Source: Micromonospora craniellae (GTDB lineage Bacteria; Actinomycetota; Actinomycetes; Mycobacteriales; Micromonosporaceae). Taken from it: a DNA stretch of 64,000 nucleotides. Of this stretch, positions 7,552-16,660 are shown piece after piece. Location of the stretch: assembly GCF_014764405.1 (NCBI RefSeq), contig NZ_CP061725.1:5332001-5396000 (forward strand), written 5' to 3'. Both the position numbers and the translations under genes were made by a program. Position 1 is the first letter of the stretch. Each line of letters begins with the position of its first letter. Below the pieces are notes generated by a model, which was not told the DNA's origin, searched no databases, and was given only the letters and a program-made list of their open reading frames with translations.

Positions 7552-8739
7552 ATGCGCAGCGCGGTCGTGGTCGGCGGCGGGCTCGGCGGCCTGGCGGTCT
7601 CCGGTGCGCTCGCCCGCTCGGGCTGGCAGGTGACCCTGCTGGAACGGGCCGACCGGATCCGTCCCGAGCCGACCGCCGTGGTGCTCTGGCCCAACGGCGT
7701 ACGGGCGCTGCGTGCCCTGGACCTCGGCGCCGGCCTGGACGCGATCGCGACCCCGCTGCCCGACGGCGGGGTGCGCCGCCCGGACGGGCACTGGCTGGTG
7801 CAGCCCCGGCAGACCCCGGCCGAGCGCCTGCCGGTGGTGGTGCACCGGGAGGACCTGCACGACACGCTGATCGCCGGCCTGGGTGAGCGGGTCGAGCTGC
7901 GGACCGGCGTGACGGTACGCACCGTACGCGCAGCCCCGGGAGCCCGGCCGGCGGTCGGTGACGGCCGGCAGACCTTCGAGGCCGACCTCGTGGTCGCGGC
8001 CGACGGTGCGGACAGCGTGATCCGCCGCCAGCTCGCCCCGGAGGCGAACGTGGTCAGCTCCGGCTGTGCCGCCTGGCGTGCCGTGATCCCCTGGTACCGC
8101 GCACCGAGCCTGGCCGCCGACGGGCCCGTCGGCGGGGAGTTCCTCGGCGCCGGGTACCGCTTCGCGGCCGCCTCGCTCGGCGAGCGCGGCTCCTCCGGCG
8201 CGTCCAGCCGGGGCGGGATCTACTGGATGGCGACCGCCGCCGGGGCGCCCCGCCCCGAGCCGCCGGAGACCCAGCTGGCGCTGCTACGTCGCTGGTACGC
8301 GGGCTGGCCTGCACCGGTCGACGAGCTGCTGGCCGCCACCGACCCGGCCGACCTGGTGCAGCAGGAGATCCGCGAACTGCGTCCGCTGCCCAAATCCTAC
8401 GGCTTCCCGGTCGGCCCGGGCGGCGTGGTGCTGCTCGGCGACGCCGCCCACGCCATGCCACCGCACCTCGGGCAGGGCACCTGCCTGGCCTTCGAGGACG
8501 CCGTCACGCTCGCCGCCCTGTTGCGCGAGTCCACGCTGCCGGACGCGATCGTGGCGTACGACCGGACCCGCCGTCCCCGTGCGGCCACGGTGGTCAGGCA
8601 GACCCGCCGGATGTCGGCGGTCCTGCAGACCCGGGGTCGGCTGGCCCTGCGAGCCCGTGACGCGGCCCTGGGCACCATCACCCCCCGCCTGCTCGGCAGC
8701 GCCGCCACGGTAGCCGCCCAATGGCACCCCCCAACCTGA
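7552..8739 (+). CDS. FAD-dependent monooxygenase (PHBH fold)
   Basis: A 395-residue flavoprotein of the aromatic hydroxylase family. The N-terminus has the dinucleotide motif GGGLGGLAVSGALARSGW followed by the ribose-binding LLERAD. The middle has the DLVVAADGADSVIRR motif and the C-terminal part has GDAAHAMPPHLGQGTCLAFEDA, the second FAD motif. Such enzymes hydroxylate or epoxidise small aromatic or polyketide-like substrates with NAD(P)H and oxygen; the substrate cannot be read from sequence. It begins four bases after lgt and may be co-transcribed. No signal peptide is present, so it acts in the cytoplasm. Confidence 0.85.
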   Translation: MRSAVVVGGGLGGLAVSGALARSGWQVTLLERADRIRPEPTAVVLWPNGVRALRALDLGAGLDAIATPLPDGGVRRPDGHWLVQPRQTPAERLPVVVHREDLHDTLIAGLGERVELRTGVTVRTVRAAPGARPAVGDGRQTFEADLVVAADGADSVIRRQLAPEANVVSSGCAAWRAVIPWYRAPSLAADGPVGGEFLGAGYRFAAASLGERGSSGASSRGGIYWMATAAGAPRPEPPETQLALLRRWYAGWPAPVDELLAATDPADLVQQEIRELRPLPKSYGFPVGPGGVVLLGDAAHAMPPHLGQGTCLAFEDAVTLAALLRESTLPDAIVAYDRTRRPRAATVVRQTRRMSAVLQTRGRLALRARDAALGTITPRLLGSAATVAAQWHPPT

Positions 8740-8806
8740 CCCACCCCACCCCTGTCCGGCAGTCCACCCCTGCCCCGGCCTACTCCTCGCCGTCCCGCCG
8801 TCCGCT

Positions 8807-8871
8807 GCGTTGATCAAGAGGTTCTGGCGCTAGTTGATCGCCAGGAGCGGCCAAAATCTCTTGATCAACGC
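8807..8871. repeat. Palindromic repeat element with 14-bp perfect terminal inverted repeats
   Basis: GCGTTGATCAAGAG (8807-8820) is the exact reverse complement of CTCTTGATCAACGC (8858-8871). One mismatch outward the pairing continues for several bases. The 37-base interior has its own short inverted repeat (TGGCG/CGCCA). This is the layout of a small non-autonomous palindromic element or a REP-like unit. It sits downstream of the monooxygenase gene and within the acetyltransferase remnant. Confidence 0.85.
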
Positions 8872-8927
8872 GGCGGTGGGTGCGGCGATTCCACGCGGCA
8901 AGCGGGGCAGCGGTGGGTGCGGTGATC

Positions 8928-8940
8928 GGGGGGGGGGGGG
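8928..8940 (+). repeat. Homopolymer of 13 G
   Basis: An uninterrupted run of 13 G residues inside the acetyltransferase remnant. Such tracts are prone to slippage and to sequencing error, so the exact length is uncertain. Confidence 0.9.
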
Positions 8941-9242
8941 CGTCGGGGCGCGGACGGGCATAGAACGGCCATCCCGGACCTTCGCGGACGAACAGCACGC
9001 AGCCACCGTGTTCTTCCGCGCGGGCCGCGTCGCGGGGCGCCTTGTCGTAGAGCTGCTCCAGCCGATCGAGCAGGTCGGCGTGCCGTGTATCCACCGCGCG
9101 AGACTACCCGTCCCAGAGTCTGGACGGTGTGATCAATCTGCACTGGCCTTGCGTACCGCGCCCTAACGTAGACTCAATAGTCCGATAAGGGCCGACGTCG
9201 TCCCGACCATGATCCACGCCTGAGTGACGACAGGAGGCCCGG

Positions 9243-12200
9243 GTGGCCTTTGCGTACCCACACCACCCCCAGCCGGCGCCGCGCGACGGCCAGGTAGCGC
9301 CCCCTGCCGGCCTGTACGACGCCTCCCACGAGCACGACGCGTGCGGGGTGGCCTTCGTGGCGGACCTGCACGGCCGACGTTCGCACACGGTGGTCGCCAG
9401 CGGTCTCGGCGCCCTGTGCCGGCTGGACCACCGAGGTGCCCGGGGCGCCGAACCGAACACCGGTGACGGCGCGGGCATCATGATCCAGGTGCCGGACGCG
9501 TTCCTGCGCGCGGTGGTCGACTTCCCGCTCCCTCCGGCCGGCGAGTACGCCACCGGCCTGGTCTTCGTCCCCGCCGACGACGCCGCCGAGGCGCGCGCCC
9601 GGCAGGTGGTCGAGAAGTACGCCCTGGTGGAGGGCGCCGAGCTGCTGGGCTGGCGGGAGGTCCCGGTCGACGCGTCGGACCTCGGCGAGACGGCCCTGGC
9701 GGCGATGCCCCGGGTACGGCAGCTCTTCCTCGCCGCGCACCGGCTGACCGACACCCCCGCCGGTCCGGCCGGCTCCCCGCTGAACGGCCTCGAGTTGGAG
9801 CGGGTCGCGTTCTGCGTCCGCAAGCAGGCCGAGCGTGAGTCGGCCGAGCGCGGTGTGCCGGCGTACTTCCCGTCGCTGTCCGGGCGGACCATGGTCTACA
9901 AGGGGATGCTCACCCCGGACCAGTTGCCCGCGTTCTACCCGGACCTCACCGACGAGCGGGTGGACAGCGCCATCGCCCTGGTTCACTCGCGCTTCTCCAC
10001 GAACACGTTCCCGTCCTGGCCGCTGGCGCACCCGTACCGGTTCATCGCGCACAACGGCGAGATCAACACGATCCGCGGCAACCGGAACTGGATGCAGGCC
10101 CGCGAGGCGCTGCTGCGGACCCCGGAGCTGTCCGGCAACATCCGCCGGGTCTTCCCGGTCTGTACCCCGGCGGCTTCCGACTCGGCCAACTTCGACGAGG
10201 TCCTGGAGTTGCTGCACCTGGCCGGGCGCAGCCTGCCGCACGCGGTGCTGATGATGATCCCGGAGGCGTGGGAGAACGACCCGGACATGGCCGCCGACAA
10301 GCGTGCCTTCTACCGGTTCCACGCCAGCCTGATGGAGCCGTGGGACGGCCCGGCCTCGGTCGCCTTCACCGACGGCGAGATCGTCGGCGCGGTGCTCGAC
10401 CGCAACGGGCTGCGTCCGGGCCGCTGGTGGCAGACCGCCGACGGGCTCGTGGTGCTGGGCAGCGAGGCGGGCGTGCTCGACCTCGACCCGGCTCGCGTGG
10501 TCGCCAAGGGGCGGCTCCAGCCCGGCAAGATGTTCCTGGTCGACACCACCGCAGGTCGGATCGTGCACGACGACGAGATCAAGACCGAGCTGGCCGCCGC
10601 CCAGCCGTACGCGGACTGGCTGCACGCCGGGTTGATCGAGATGGACGACCTGCCGCACCGAGAGCACGAGGTCTACACCCACGACTCGGTACGCCGTCGC
10701 CAGCAGACCTTCGGTTACACCGAGGAGGAGCTGAAGATCCTGCTCGCCCCGATGGCCCGCACCGGCGCGGAGCCGATCGGCTCGATGGGCACGGACACCC
10801 CGATCGCCGCGCTGTCCACCCGGCCACGGCTGCTCTACGACTACTTCCACCAGCTTTTCGCGCAGGTCACCAACCCGCCGCTGGACGCCATCCGGGAGGA
10901 GTTGGTGACCAGCCTGGCGACGACCATCGGGCCGGAGGGCAACCTGCTCGACCCGGGCCCGGCGAGCTGCCGGCAGATCGTGCTGCCCTACCCGATGATC
11001 GACAACGACGAGCTGGCCAAGATCCTCTCCATCGACGAGGACGGCGACCTGCCCGGCTTCAAGGCGGTCCGGGTCTCCGGGCTCTATCGGGTCCGGGATG
11101 GCGGGGCCGGCATCAAGGCCCGGCTGACCGAGATCTGCCGGCACGTCTCCGAGGCCATCGAGGACGGCGTACGGATCCTGGTGCTCTCCGACCGGGACTC
11201 CAACGCCGACCTCGCGCCGATCCCGTCGCTGCTGCTCACCGCGGCGGTGCACCAGCACCTGGTCCGGGAGCAGACGCGGACCCAGGTGGCGCTGATCGTG
11301 GAGTCCGGGGACTGCCGCGAGGTGCACCACGCGGCGGTGCTGATCGGCTACGGCGCGGCGGCGGTCAACCCGTACCTCGCCTTCGAGTCGGTGGAGGACA
11401 TGATCTCCACCGCCGCGCTGGTCGGTGTCGAGCCGCGTACCGCGATCCGCAACTACGTCAAGGCGCTCGGCAAGGGCGTCCTCAAGATCATGTCCAAGAT
11501 GGGCATCTCCACCGTGTCGTCGTACTGCGGGGCGCAGGTCTTCGAGGCGGTCGGCCTGGAGACCCGCCTGGTCCAGCGGTACTTCCGGGGCACGCCGAGC
11601 ACGATCAGCGGCGTCGGGCTGGACGGCATCCACGCCGAGGTGGCCGCCCGGCACGCGCTGGCCTGGCCGTCGCCGGGCGCCGAGGCCAGCGGCCGGCTGC
11701 CGGTGGGCGGTGAGTACCAGTGGCGCCGCGAGGGCGAACTGCACCTGTTCAACCCGGAGACGGTCTTCCTGCTCCAGCACGCCACCCGCACCCGCCAGTA
11801 CGACGTGTTCCGCGCGTACACCGCGAAGGTCGACGAACTGGTTGCGAAGGCCGGGTCGCTGCGCGGGCTGTTCCGGCTGCGGACCGGTGACCGGCCGACG
11901 GTGCCGATCGAGGAGGTCGAGCCGGCCACTGAGATCGTCAAGCGGTTCGCCACCGGCGCCATGTCGTACGGGTCGATCTCGGCGGAGTCGCACGAGACGC
12001 TGGCGATCGCGATGAACCGGCTCGGCGGCAAGTCCAACACCGGCGAGGGCGGCGAGGACGTCGAGCGCCTCTACGACCCGGCCCGCCGCTCGTCGGTCAA
12101 GCAGATCGCCAGTGGCCGCTTCGGTGTGACCAGCGAATACCTGGTCAACGCCGACGACCTCCAGATCAAGATGGCGCAGGGCGCCAAGCCCGGCGAGGGC

Positions 12201-13982
12201 GGTCAGCTCCCCGGCAACAAGGTGTGGCCGTGGATCGCCCGTACCCGGCACGCCACCCCCGGTGTCGGACTGATCTCGCCGCCGCCGCACCACGACATCT
12301 ACTCGATCGAGGACCTCGCCCAGCTCGTACACGACCTCAAGTGCGTCAACCCGGCCTCCCGGGTGCACGTCAAGCTGGTCAGCGAGGTGGGTGTCGGCAC
12401 GGTGGCCGCCGGGGTGGCCAAGCTCAAGGCCGACGTCATCCTGATCTCCGGTCACGACGGCGGCACCGGCGCGTCCCCGCTGAACTCGCTCAAGCACGCC
12501 GGCACGCCGTGGGAGCTGGGCCTGGCCGAGGCGCAGCAGACGCTGCTGCTCAACAAGCTGCGCGACCGGGTCACCGTGCAGGTCGACGGCCAGCTCAAGA
12601 CCGGCCGGGACGTGGTGGTCGCGGCGCTGCTCGGCGCCGAGGAGTTCGGTTTCGCCACCGCCCCGCTGATCGTCTCCGGCTGCGTGATGATGCGCGTGTG
12701 TCACCTCGACACCTGCCCGGTCGGCATCGCCACCCAGAACCCGGTGCTGCGCGAGCGGTTCACCGGCAAGCCGGAGTTCGTGGAGAACTTCTTCCTCTTT
12801 CTCGCCGAGGAGATCCGTGGCTACCTGGCCGAACTGGGTCTGCGCAGCATCGACGAGGCGATCGGCCGGACAGAACTGCTCGACGTCGCCCCCGCTATCG
12901 CGCACTGGAAGGCCGGCGGGCTCGACCTCGGCCGGGTACTGCACCTGCCGGAGCTGCCGGAGGGCGCGGCCCGGCGGGGGACCCGGGCCCAGGACCACGG
13001 TCTGGAGCTGGCGCTGGACAACGAGCTGATCGCGCTGGCCGCCCCGGTGCTGGCCGCGTCGGCGGCCGGCGAGGGGACGCCGGTCGGGTCGGTGCGGGCC
13101 GAGGTGGCGATCCGCAACGAGCACCGCAGCGTCGGCGCGATGCTCGGCGGCGAGGTGACCCGCCGGTACGGCGGTGCCGGGCTGCCCGCCGACACCGTCG
13201 AGTTCACCCTGCGCGGCACGGCGGGTCAGTCGTTCGGCGCCTTCCTGCCGCGCGGGGTCACCATGCGGCTGCACGGTGACGCCAACGACTACGTCGGCAA
13301 GGGGCTCTCCGGCGGGCGGCTGGTCGTCCGGCCGGACGCGTCGGCACCGTTCGTCGGCACCGGGGCCGAGCCCGGCCACCGCGCCGAGGACCAGATCATC
13401 GCCGGCAACACCATCCTGTACGGCGCCACCGAGGGCGAGGTGTTCCTGCGCGGCCGGGTGGGGGAGCGGTTCGCGGTACGCAACTCCGGCGCGGTGGCCG
13501 TCGTGGAGGGCGTCGGCGACCACGGCTGCGAGTACATGACCGGTGGCACGATCGTGGTGCTCGGTCCGACCGGGCGCAACTTCGCGGCCGGCATGTCCGG
13601 CGGTACCGCGTTCGTCTGGAACCTCGACCGGCGGCGGGTCAACACCGAGCTGGTCGACCTCGCCGCCCTCGGTGAGCAGGAGCGGGTCCGGCTGCACGAG
13701 CTGGTGCAGCGGCACTTCGCGGAGACCGACTCGGCGGTCGCCGAGGCGCTGCTCAAGCGCTGGCCGGAGGCGGTGGAGGAGTTCACCGCCGTGGTACCCC
13801 GGGACTACCGCCGGGTGATGGAGATCATGCGGGCCGCCGAAGCCGCCGGCCAGAACGTCGACGACGCGGTGATGAGTGCGCTCGCACCGGCCGCGCAGCC
13901 GCCGCAGGCGGCGCCCGTCGACGCGTCGATGCCGGTTCCGTCCGCGCCGCGGGCGGTCGCCCAGGAGGTGGCTCGTGCCTGA
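9243..13982 (+). CDS. gltB: Glutamate synthase (NADPH) large subunit GltB
   Basis: GltB makes glutamate from glutamine and 2-oxoglutarate with GltD. The product has 1579 residues, with domains in the standard order. The class II amidotransferase comes first; its nucleophile is C34 in HDACGVAF, so about 33 residues are a propeptide. Then come a central domain and the FMN-binding synthase domain (NTGEGGED, RRSSVKQIASGRFGV, HDGGTGASPLNSLKHAG). The 3Fe-4S cysteines are C1147, C1153 and C1158 (SGCVMMRVCHLDTCPVGI), followed by the C-terminal glycine-rich beta-helix (GKGLSGGRLVV, GEYM-type turn, AGMSGGTAFVWN). AGGAGG stands seven bases before the GTG at 9243. It overlaps gltD by eight bases. Confidence 0.97.
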   Translation: MAFAYPHHPQPAPRDGQVAPPAGLYDASHEHDACGVAFVADLHGRRSHTVVASGLGALCRLDHRGARGAEPNTGDGAGIMIQVPDAFLRAVVDFPLPPAGEYATGLVFVPADDAAEARARQVVEKYALVEGAELLGWREVPVDASDLGETALAAMPRVRQLFLAAHRLTDTPAGPAGSPLNGLELERVAFCVRKQAERESAERGVPAYFPSLSGRTMVYKGMLTPDQLPAFYPDLTDERVDSAIALVHSRFSTNTFPSWPLAHPYRFIAHNGEINTIRGNRNWMQAREALLRTPELSGNIRRVFPVCTPAASDSANFDEVLELLHLAGRSLPHAVLMMIPEAWENDPDMAADKRAFYRFHASLMEPWDGPASVAFTDGEIVGAVLDRNGLRPGRWWQTADGLVVLGSEAGVLDLDPARVVAKGRLQPGKMFLVDTTAGRIVHDDEIKTELAAAQPYADWLHAGLIEMDDLPHREHEVYTHDSVRRRQQTFGYTEEELKILLAPMARTGAEPIGSMGTDTPIAALSTRPRLLYDYFHQLFAQVTNPPLDAIREELVTSLATTIGPEGNLLDPGPASCRQIVLPYPMIDNDELAKILSIDEDGDLPGFKAVRVSGLYRVRDGGAGIKARLTEICRHVSEAIEDGVRILVLSDRDSNADLAPIPSLLLTAAVHQHLVREQTRTQVALIVESGDCREVHHAAVLIGYGAAAVNPYLAFESVEDMISTAALVGVEPRTAIRNYVKALGKGVLKIMSKMGISTVSSYCGAQVFEAVGLETRLVQRYFRGTPSTISGVGLDGIHAEVAARHALAWPSPGAEASGRLPVGGEYQWRREGELHLFNPETVFLLQHATRTRQYDVFRAYTAKVDELVAKAGSLRGLFRLRTGDRPTVPIEEVEPATEIVKRFATGAMSYGSISAESHETLAIAMNRLGGKSNTGEGGEDVERLYDPARRSSVKQIASGRFGVTSEYLVNADDLQIKMAQGAKPGEGGQLPGNKVWPWIARTRHATPGVGLISPPPHHDIYSIEDLAQLVHDLKCVNPASRVHVKLVSEVGVGTVAAGVAKLKADVILISGHDGGTGASPLNSLKHAGTPWELGLAEAQQTLLLNKLRDRVTVQVDGQLKTGRDVVVAALLGAEEFGFATAPLIVSGCVMMRVCHLDTCPVGIATQNPVLRERFTGKPEFVENFFLFLAEEIRGYLAELGLRSIDEAIGRTELLDVAPAIAHWKAGGLDLGRVLHLPELPEGAARRGTRAQDHGLELALDNELIALAAPVLAASAAGEGTPVGSVRAEVAIRNEHRSVGAMLGGEVTRRYGGAGLPADTVEFTLRGTAGQSFGAFLPRGVTMRLHGDANDYVGKGLSGGRLVVRPDASAPFVGTGAEPGHRAEDQIIAGNTILYGATEGEVFLRGRVGERFAVRNSGAVAVVEGVGDHGCEYMTGGTIVVLGPTGRNFAAGMSGGTAFVWNLDRRRVNTELVDLAALGEQERVRLHELVQRHFAETDSAVAEALLKRWPEAVEEFTAVVPRDYRRVMEIMRAAEAAGQNVDDAVMSALAPAAQPPQAAPVDASMPVPSAPRAVAQEVARA

Positions 13983-15483
13983 CCCGAACGGTTTCCTGCG
14001 CTACCCCCGTCGGGTGCCGGCGCGCCGGCCGGTGCCGGTGCGGATCAGTGACTGGCGGGAGGTCTATCCGCCCGCCGGCGAGGAGCTGATCCGCGAGCAG
14101 GCCACCCGATGCATGGACTGCGGCATCCCGTTCTGCCACAGCGACACCGCCGGCTGCCCGCTGGGCAACCGCATCCCGGACTGGAACGACCTGGTCCGCA
14201 CCGGCAACTGGGACGCGGCGGTGGAGTCGCTGCACGCCACCAACAACTTTCCCGAGTTCACCGGCCGGCTCTGCCCGGCACCCTGCGAGGCGGCCTGCGT
14301 GCTCGGCATCGCCGGGGGCGACCCGGTGACCATCAAGCAGGTCGAGGTGGAGATCGCCGACGCCGCGACGGCCCGGGGCCTGACCCCGAGCCCGAGCGCG
14401 ACCCCGTCCGGGCGGTCGGTGGCCGTGGTCGGTTCCGGCCCGGCCGGGCTCGCCGCCGCGCAGCAACTGGCCCGCGCCGGGCACGCCGTCACCGTGTACG
14501 AGCGTGACGACACCCCGGGCGGCCTGCTGCGGTACGGCATCCCCGACTTCAAGCTGGAGAAGCGACACGTCGACGCGCGGCTGGCGCAGCTCACCGCCGA
14601 GGGCGTGGTGTTCCGCACCGGAGTGAACGTGGGGGTCGACGTCACCGCCGCGCAGCTCCGCGCCCAGCACGACGCGGTGCTGCTGGCCTGCGGGGCGTTG
14701 CAGGGCCGGGACACCGACACCCCGGGCCGGCACCTGCGCGGCGTACACCAGGCGATGGCGCACCTGGTCGCCGCCAACCGGGTGGTCGCCGCAGCCGGCG
14801 CGGGCCGTCCCGTGCTGGCCACCCTGCCGGACGGTACGCCCATCGACGCGGCCGACAAACACGTGGTCATCATCGGCGGCGGCGACACCGCGGCCGACTG
14901 CCTCGGTGTGGCGCACCGGCAGGGCGCGGCCGGAGTCCACCAGCTCGACCTGTACCCGCGCCCGCCGCAGGCCCGCGACGAGGAGCGCGACCCGTGGCCG
15001 ACCTGGCCGTGGATCCTGCGCGAGTACGCGGCGCACGAGGAGGGCGGCGAGCGCGTCTTCGCGGTCGCGGTGCAGGAGTTCGTCGACGACGGCACCGGGG
15101 CGGTGCGCGCGGTGCGGATCGCCGAGGTGACCGTCGAGAAGCGGGACGGGCGGCGCATCCTGACCCCTGTCCCGGGGACCGAACGGGAGCTGCCCGCCGA
15201 CCTGGTGTTGCTGGCCATCGGGTTCGAGGGCACCGAGGAGCAGCCGCTGCTGACCCAGTTCGGGGTGACCCGCAACGCCCGGGGCGCGATCGACTCGCGG
15301 GCCGACTGGCAGACCGAGGCCGACGGTGTCTTCGTCGCCGGTGACATGCACCGGGGCGCGTCGCTGATCGTCTGGGCCATCGCCGAGGGCCGGGCCGCCG
15401 CCGCCGCGATCCACGGGTACCTCGGTGGCGTCGGCACCCTCCCGGCCCCCGTACACGCCGCCGCCCAACCCCTCGCTGTGTAA
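13975..15483 (+). CDS. gltD: Glutamate synthase (NADPH) small subunit GltD
   Basis: GltD takes electrons from NADPH through FAD and 4Fe-4S clusters to GltB. The 502-residue product starts at GTG 13975, seven bases after AGGAGG and inside the gltB end. The N-terminal cysteine clusters are CMDCGIPFCHSDTAGCPLGN and GRLCPAPCEAACVLG. FAD is bound at VAVVGSGPAGLAAAQQLA followed by the VYERDD acidic end, and NADPH at VIIGGGDTAADCLG. The closing GDMHRGASLIVWAIAEGR is the usual second FAD contact. The stop runs directly into a hairpin repeat that can serve as terminator. Confidence 0.97.
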   Translation: MPDPNGFLRYPRRVPARRPVPVRISDWREVYPPAGEELIREQATRCMDCGIPFCHSDTAGCPLGNRIPDWNDLVRTGNWDAAVESLHATNNFPEFTGRLCPAPCEAACVLGIAGGDPVTIKQVEVEIADAATARGLTPSPSATPSGRSVAVVGSGPAGLAAAQQLARAGHAVTVYERDDTPGGLLRYGIPDFKLEKRHVDARLAQLTAEGVVFRTGVNVGVDVTAAQLRAQHDAVLLACGALQGRDTDTPGRHLRGVHQAMAHLVAANRVVAAAGAGRPVLATLPDGTPIDAADKHVVIIGGGDTAADCLGVAHRQGAAGVHQLDLYPRPPQARDEERDPWPTWPWILREYAAHEEGGERVFAVAVQEFVDDGTGAVRAVRIAEVTVEKRDGRRILTPVPGTERELPADLVLLAIGFEGTEEQPLLTQFGVTRNARGAIDSRADWQTEADGVFVAGDMHRGASLIVWAIAEGRAAAAAIHGYLGGVGTLPAPVHAAAQPLAV

Positions 15484-15530
15484 GGAAGGGTCCCCTGCTA
15501 ACGCCTCGTGCATAGCAGGGGACCCCTCCT
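15483..15530 (+). repeat. Hairpin repeat element, copy 1 (likely gltD terminator)
   Basis: AGGAAGGGTCCCCTGCTA (15483-15500) pairs with 15513-15530 with one mismatch in 18, around a 12-base loop. It begins on the last base of the gltD stop codon. The same element lies in inverted orientation at 16517-16564, where the loop is the exact reverse complement. A stem this strong should stop transcription in both directions. Confidence 0.9.
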
Positions 15531-15550
15531 AACAACCGCGCACCACACAC

Positions 15551-15573
15551 GCCCGGCCGTGCCTCGGCCGGGC
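15551..15573 (+). terminator. Second G/C hairpin after gltD
   Basis: GCCCGGCCG (15551-15559) pairs perfectly with CGGCCGGGC (15565-15573) around a five-base loop. There is no T run. Confidence 0.5.
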
Positions 15574-15599
15574 GTGCTGCGTCCGCGCAGCAACGGCTA

Positions 15600-15628
15600 T
15601 TCACTTCATCGGCATGTTTCGATAGCAT
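15600..15628 (+). promoter_or_regulatory. Promoter of the SGNH hydrolase gene
   Basis: TTCACT (15600-15605) and TAGCAT (15623-15628) are separated by 17 bases, a good spacing for a housekeeping sigma factor. The transcript would carry a leader of about 65-70 bases containing GGAGG before the ATG at 15702. Confidence 0.5.
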
Positions 15629-15701
15629 TACCGGCTAGTAACAACCCCTGGCCACGCGCGCGGTCCATGGGCTCCACCACCGCCCTCTGTGGAGGTCCGC
15701 C

Positions 15702-16502
15702 ATGTCCCACCGTCCGCTGGCCCGTGCCCTCGCCACGCTGGTCGCCCTCGCCACCGCCACCCTCGGCGCACTGGCCGTCCCCGGCACCGCCCAGGCCGCC
15801 GCACCCGTGCACTACGTCGCGCTCGGCGACTCGTACTCCTCCGGTGTCGGCGCCGGCCCGTACGACCTGTCCACCTGCCTACGCAGCCAGAAGTCGTACG
15901 CGCCACTGTGGGCCGCCGCCAACGCGGTGGCCAGCTTCCGCTTCCCGGCCTGCGGCGGCGCGGTCACCGCCGACGTGCTCGCCAACCAACTCGGCGCGCT
16001 CAGCGCCACCACCACGATGGTCACCATCACCGTCGGCGGAAACGACGCCGGATTCGCCGACGTGATGACCAGTTGCCGCTTCGGCAGCACGTCCACCTGC
16101 ACCAGCGCGGTCAACGAGGCCAAGGCGTTCGCCACCGGCACCCTGCCGGCCCGGCTGGACCGCACCTACGCGGCCATCCGTGAGCATGCCCCGAACGCGC
16201 GGCTGATCGTGCTCGGCTACCCGCGTCTGTTCGAGACCCGGTCCTGCGGGCTGCTGGCGATGAGCACCTACAAGCGCACCATCCTCAACGAGGCGGCCGA
16301 CGTCCTCGCCGAGGTGACCGCCGACCGGGCCGCTGCGGCCGGTGCCACCTTCGCCGACACCCGGCCCACCTTCGCCGGGCACGGCGTCTGCGGCGCCCAG
16401 CCGTGGATCCGCGACGTCACCGGCGTCATCGAGGCGTACCACCCCAACGCCAGCGGCTACCGGCACGGCTACCTGCCCGCGCTCAACGCGGTCACCGGCT
16501 GA
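15702..16502 (+). CDS. Secreted SGNH/GDSL hydrolase
   Basis: A 266-residue exported esterase or lipase. Residues 1-33 form a signal peptide (Arg-rich start, hydrophobic core, cleavage after AQA or nearby). The mature protein carries GDSYSSG with nucleophile S44, the GGNDAG oxyanion block, and the C-terminal YHPNASGYRHGY with the catalytic His. Six cysteines (such as DLSTCLRSQ, FPACGG, TSCRFGSTSTCTS, SCGLL, GVCGAQ) suggest disulfides, as in Streptomyces secreted lipases of this fold. The substrate is unknown. GGAGG stands seven bases before the ATG. The gene is bracketed by two inverted copies of the same hairpin element. Confidence 0.88.
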   Translation: MSHRPLARALATLVALATATLGALAVPGTAQAAAPVHYVALGDSYSSGVGAGPYDLSTCLRSQKSYAPLWAAANAVASFRFPACGGAVTADVLANQLGALSATTTMVTITVGGNDAGFADVMTSCRFGSTSTCTSAVNEAKAFATGTLPARLDRTYAAIREHAPNARLIVLGYPRLFETRSCGLLAMSTYKRTILNEAADVLAEVTADRAAAAGATFADTRPTFAGHGVCGAQPWIRDVTGVIEAYHPNASGYRHGYLPALNAVTG

Positions 16503-16516
16503 CCGCTCGCGATGTT

Positions 16517-16564
16517 AGGAAGGGTCCCCTGCTATGCACGAGGCGTTAGCAGGGGACCCTTCCT
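16517..16564 (-). repeat. Hairpin repeat element, copy 2, inverted
   Basis: AGGAAGGGTCCCCTGCTA (16517-16534) and its perfect complement (16547-16564) form an 18-bp stem with a 12-base loop. The loop is the reverse complement of the copy 1 loop, so the two copies are in opposite orientation about 1 kb apart, with only the hydrolase gene between them. It probably terminates the hydrolase transcript. Confidence 0.9.
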
Positions 16565-16660
16565 TTCACCACACGCCGGGGCGTGACGGGACCGTGCCCG
16601 GATCGCCGCTGTCCGATAGGGTTTCAGCGGACCAGGCGGCCGTCGGCGGAGGGGCACACG

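Larger units (their letters stand above)
8780..9094 (-). pseudogene. Truncated GNAT-type acetyltransferase remnant
   Basis: On the minus strand, a GTG at 9094 begins a protein whose first ~48 residues (DTRHADLLDRLEQLYD, then CVLFVREGPGWPFYARPR) look like the N-terminus of a full-size actinobacterial GNAT-family acetyltransferase. This is recognised from memory and is not certain. After that the frame runs into a run of 13 C residues (coding strand) and then into palindromic repeat DNA, giving a low-complexity tail that ends at 8780. The acetyl-CoA-binding part is absent. It is probably a decayed gene disrupted by the repeat at 8807-8871. Confidence 0.55.

Noticed and set aside
8834..9166. Plus-strand ORF through the palindromic element and G tract
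   Set aside because: Its sequence is low complexity and it is the shadow of the acetyltransferase remnant; no ribosome site.
9174..13715. A 1513-codon open frame opposite gltB
   Set aside because: It is the antisense shadow of a large high-GC gene: Arg/Gly/His/Val-rich, no domain order, and it covers a certain gene.
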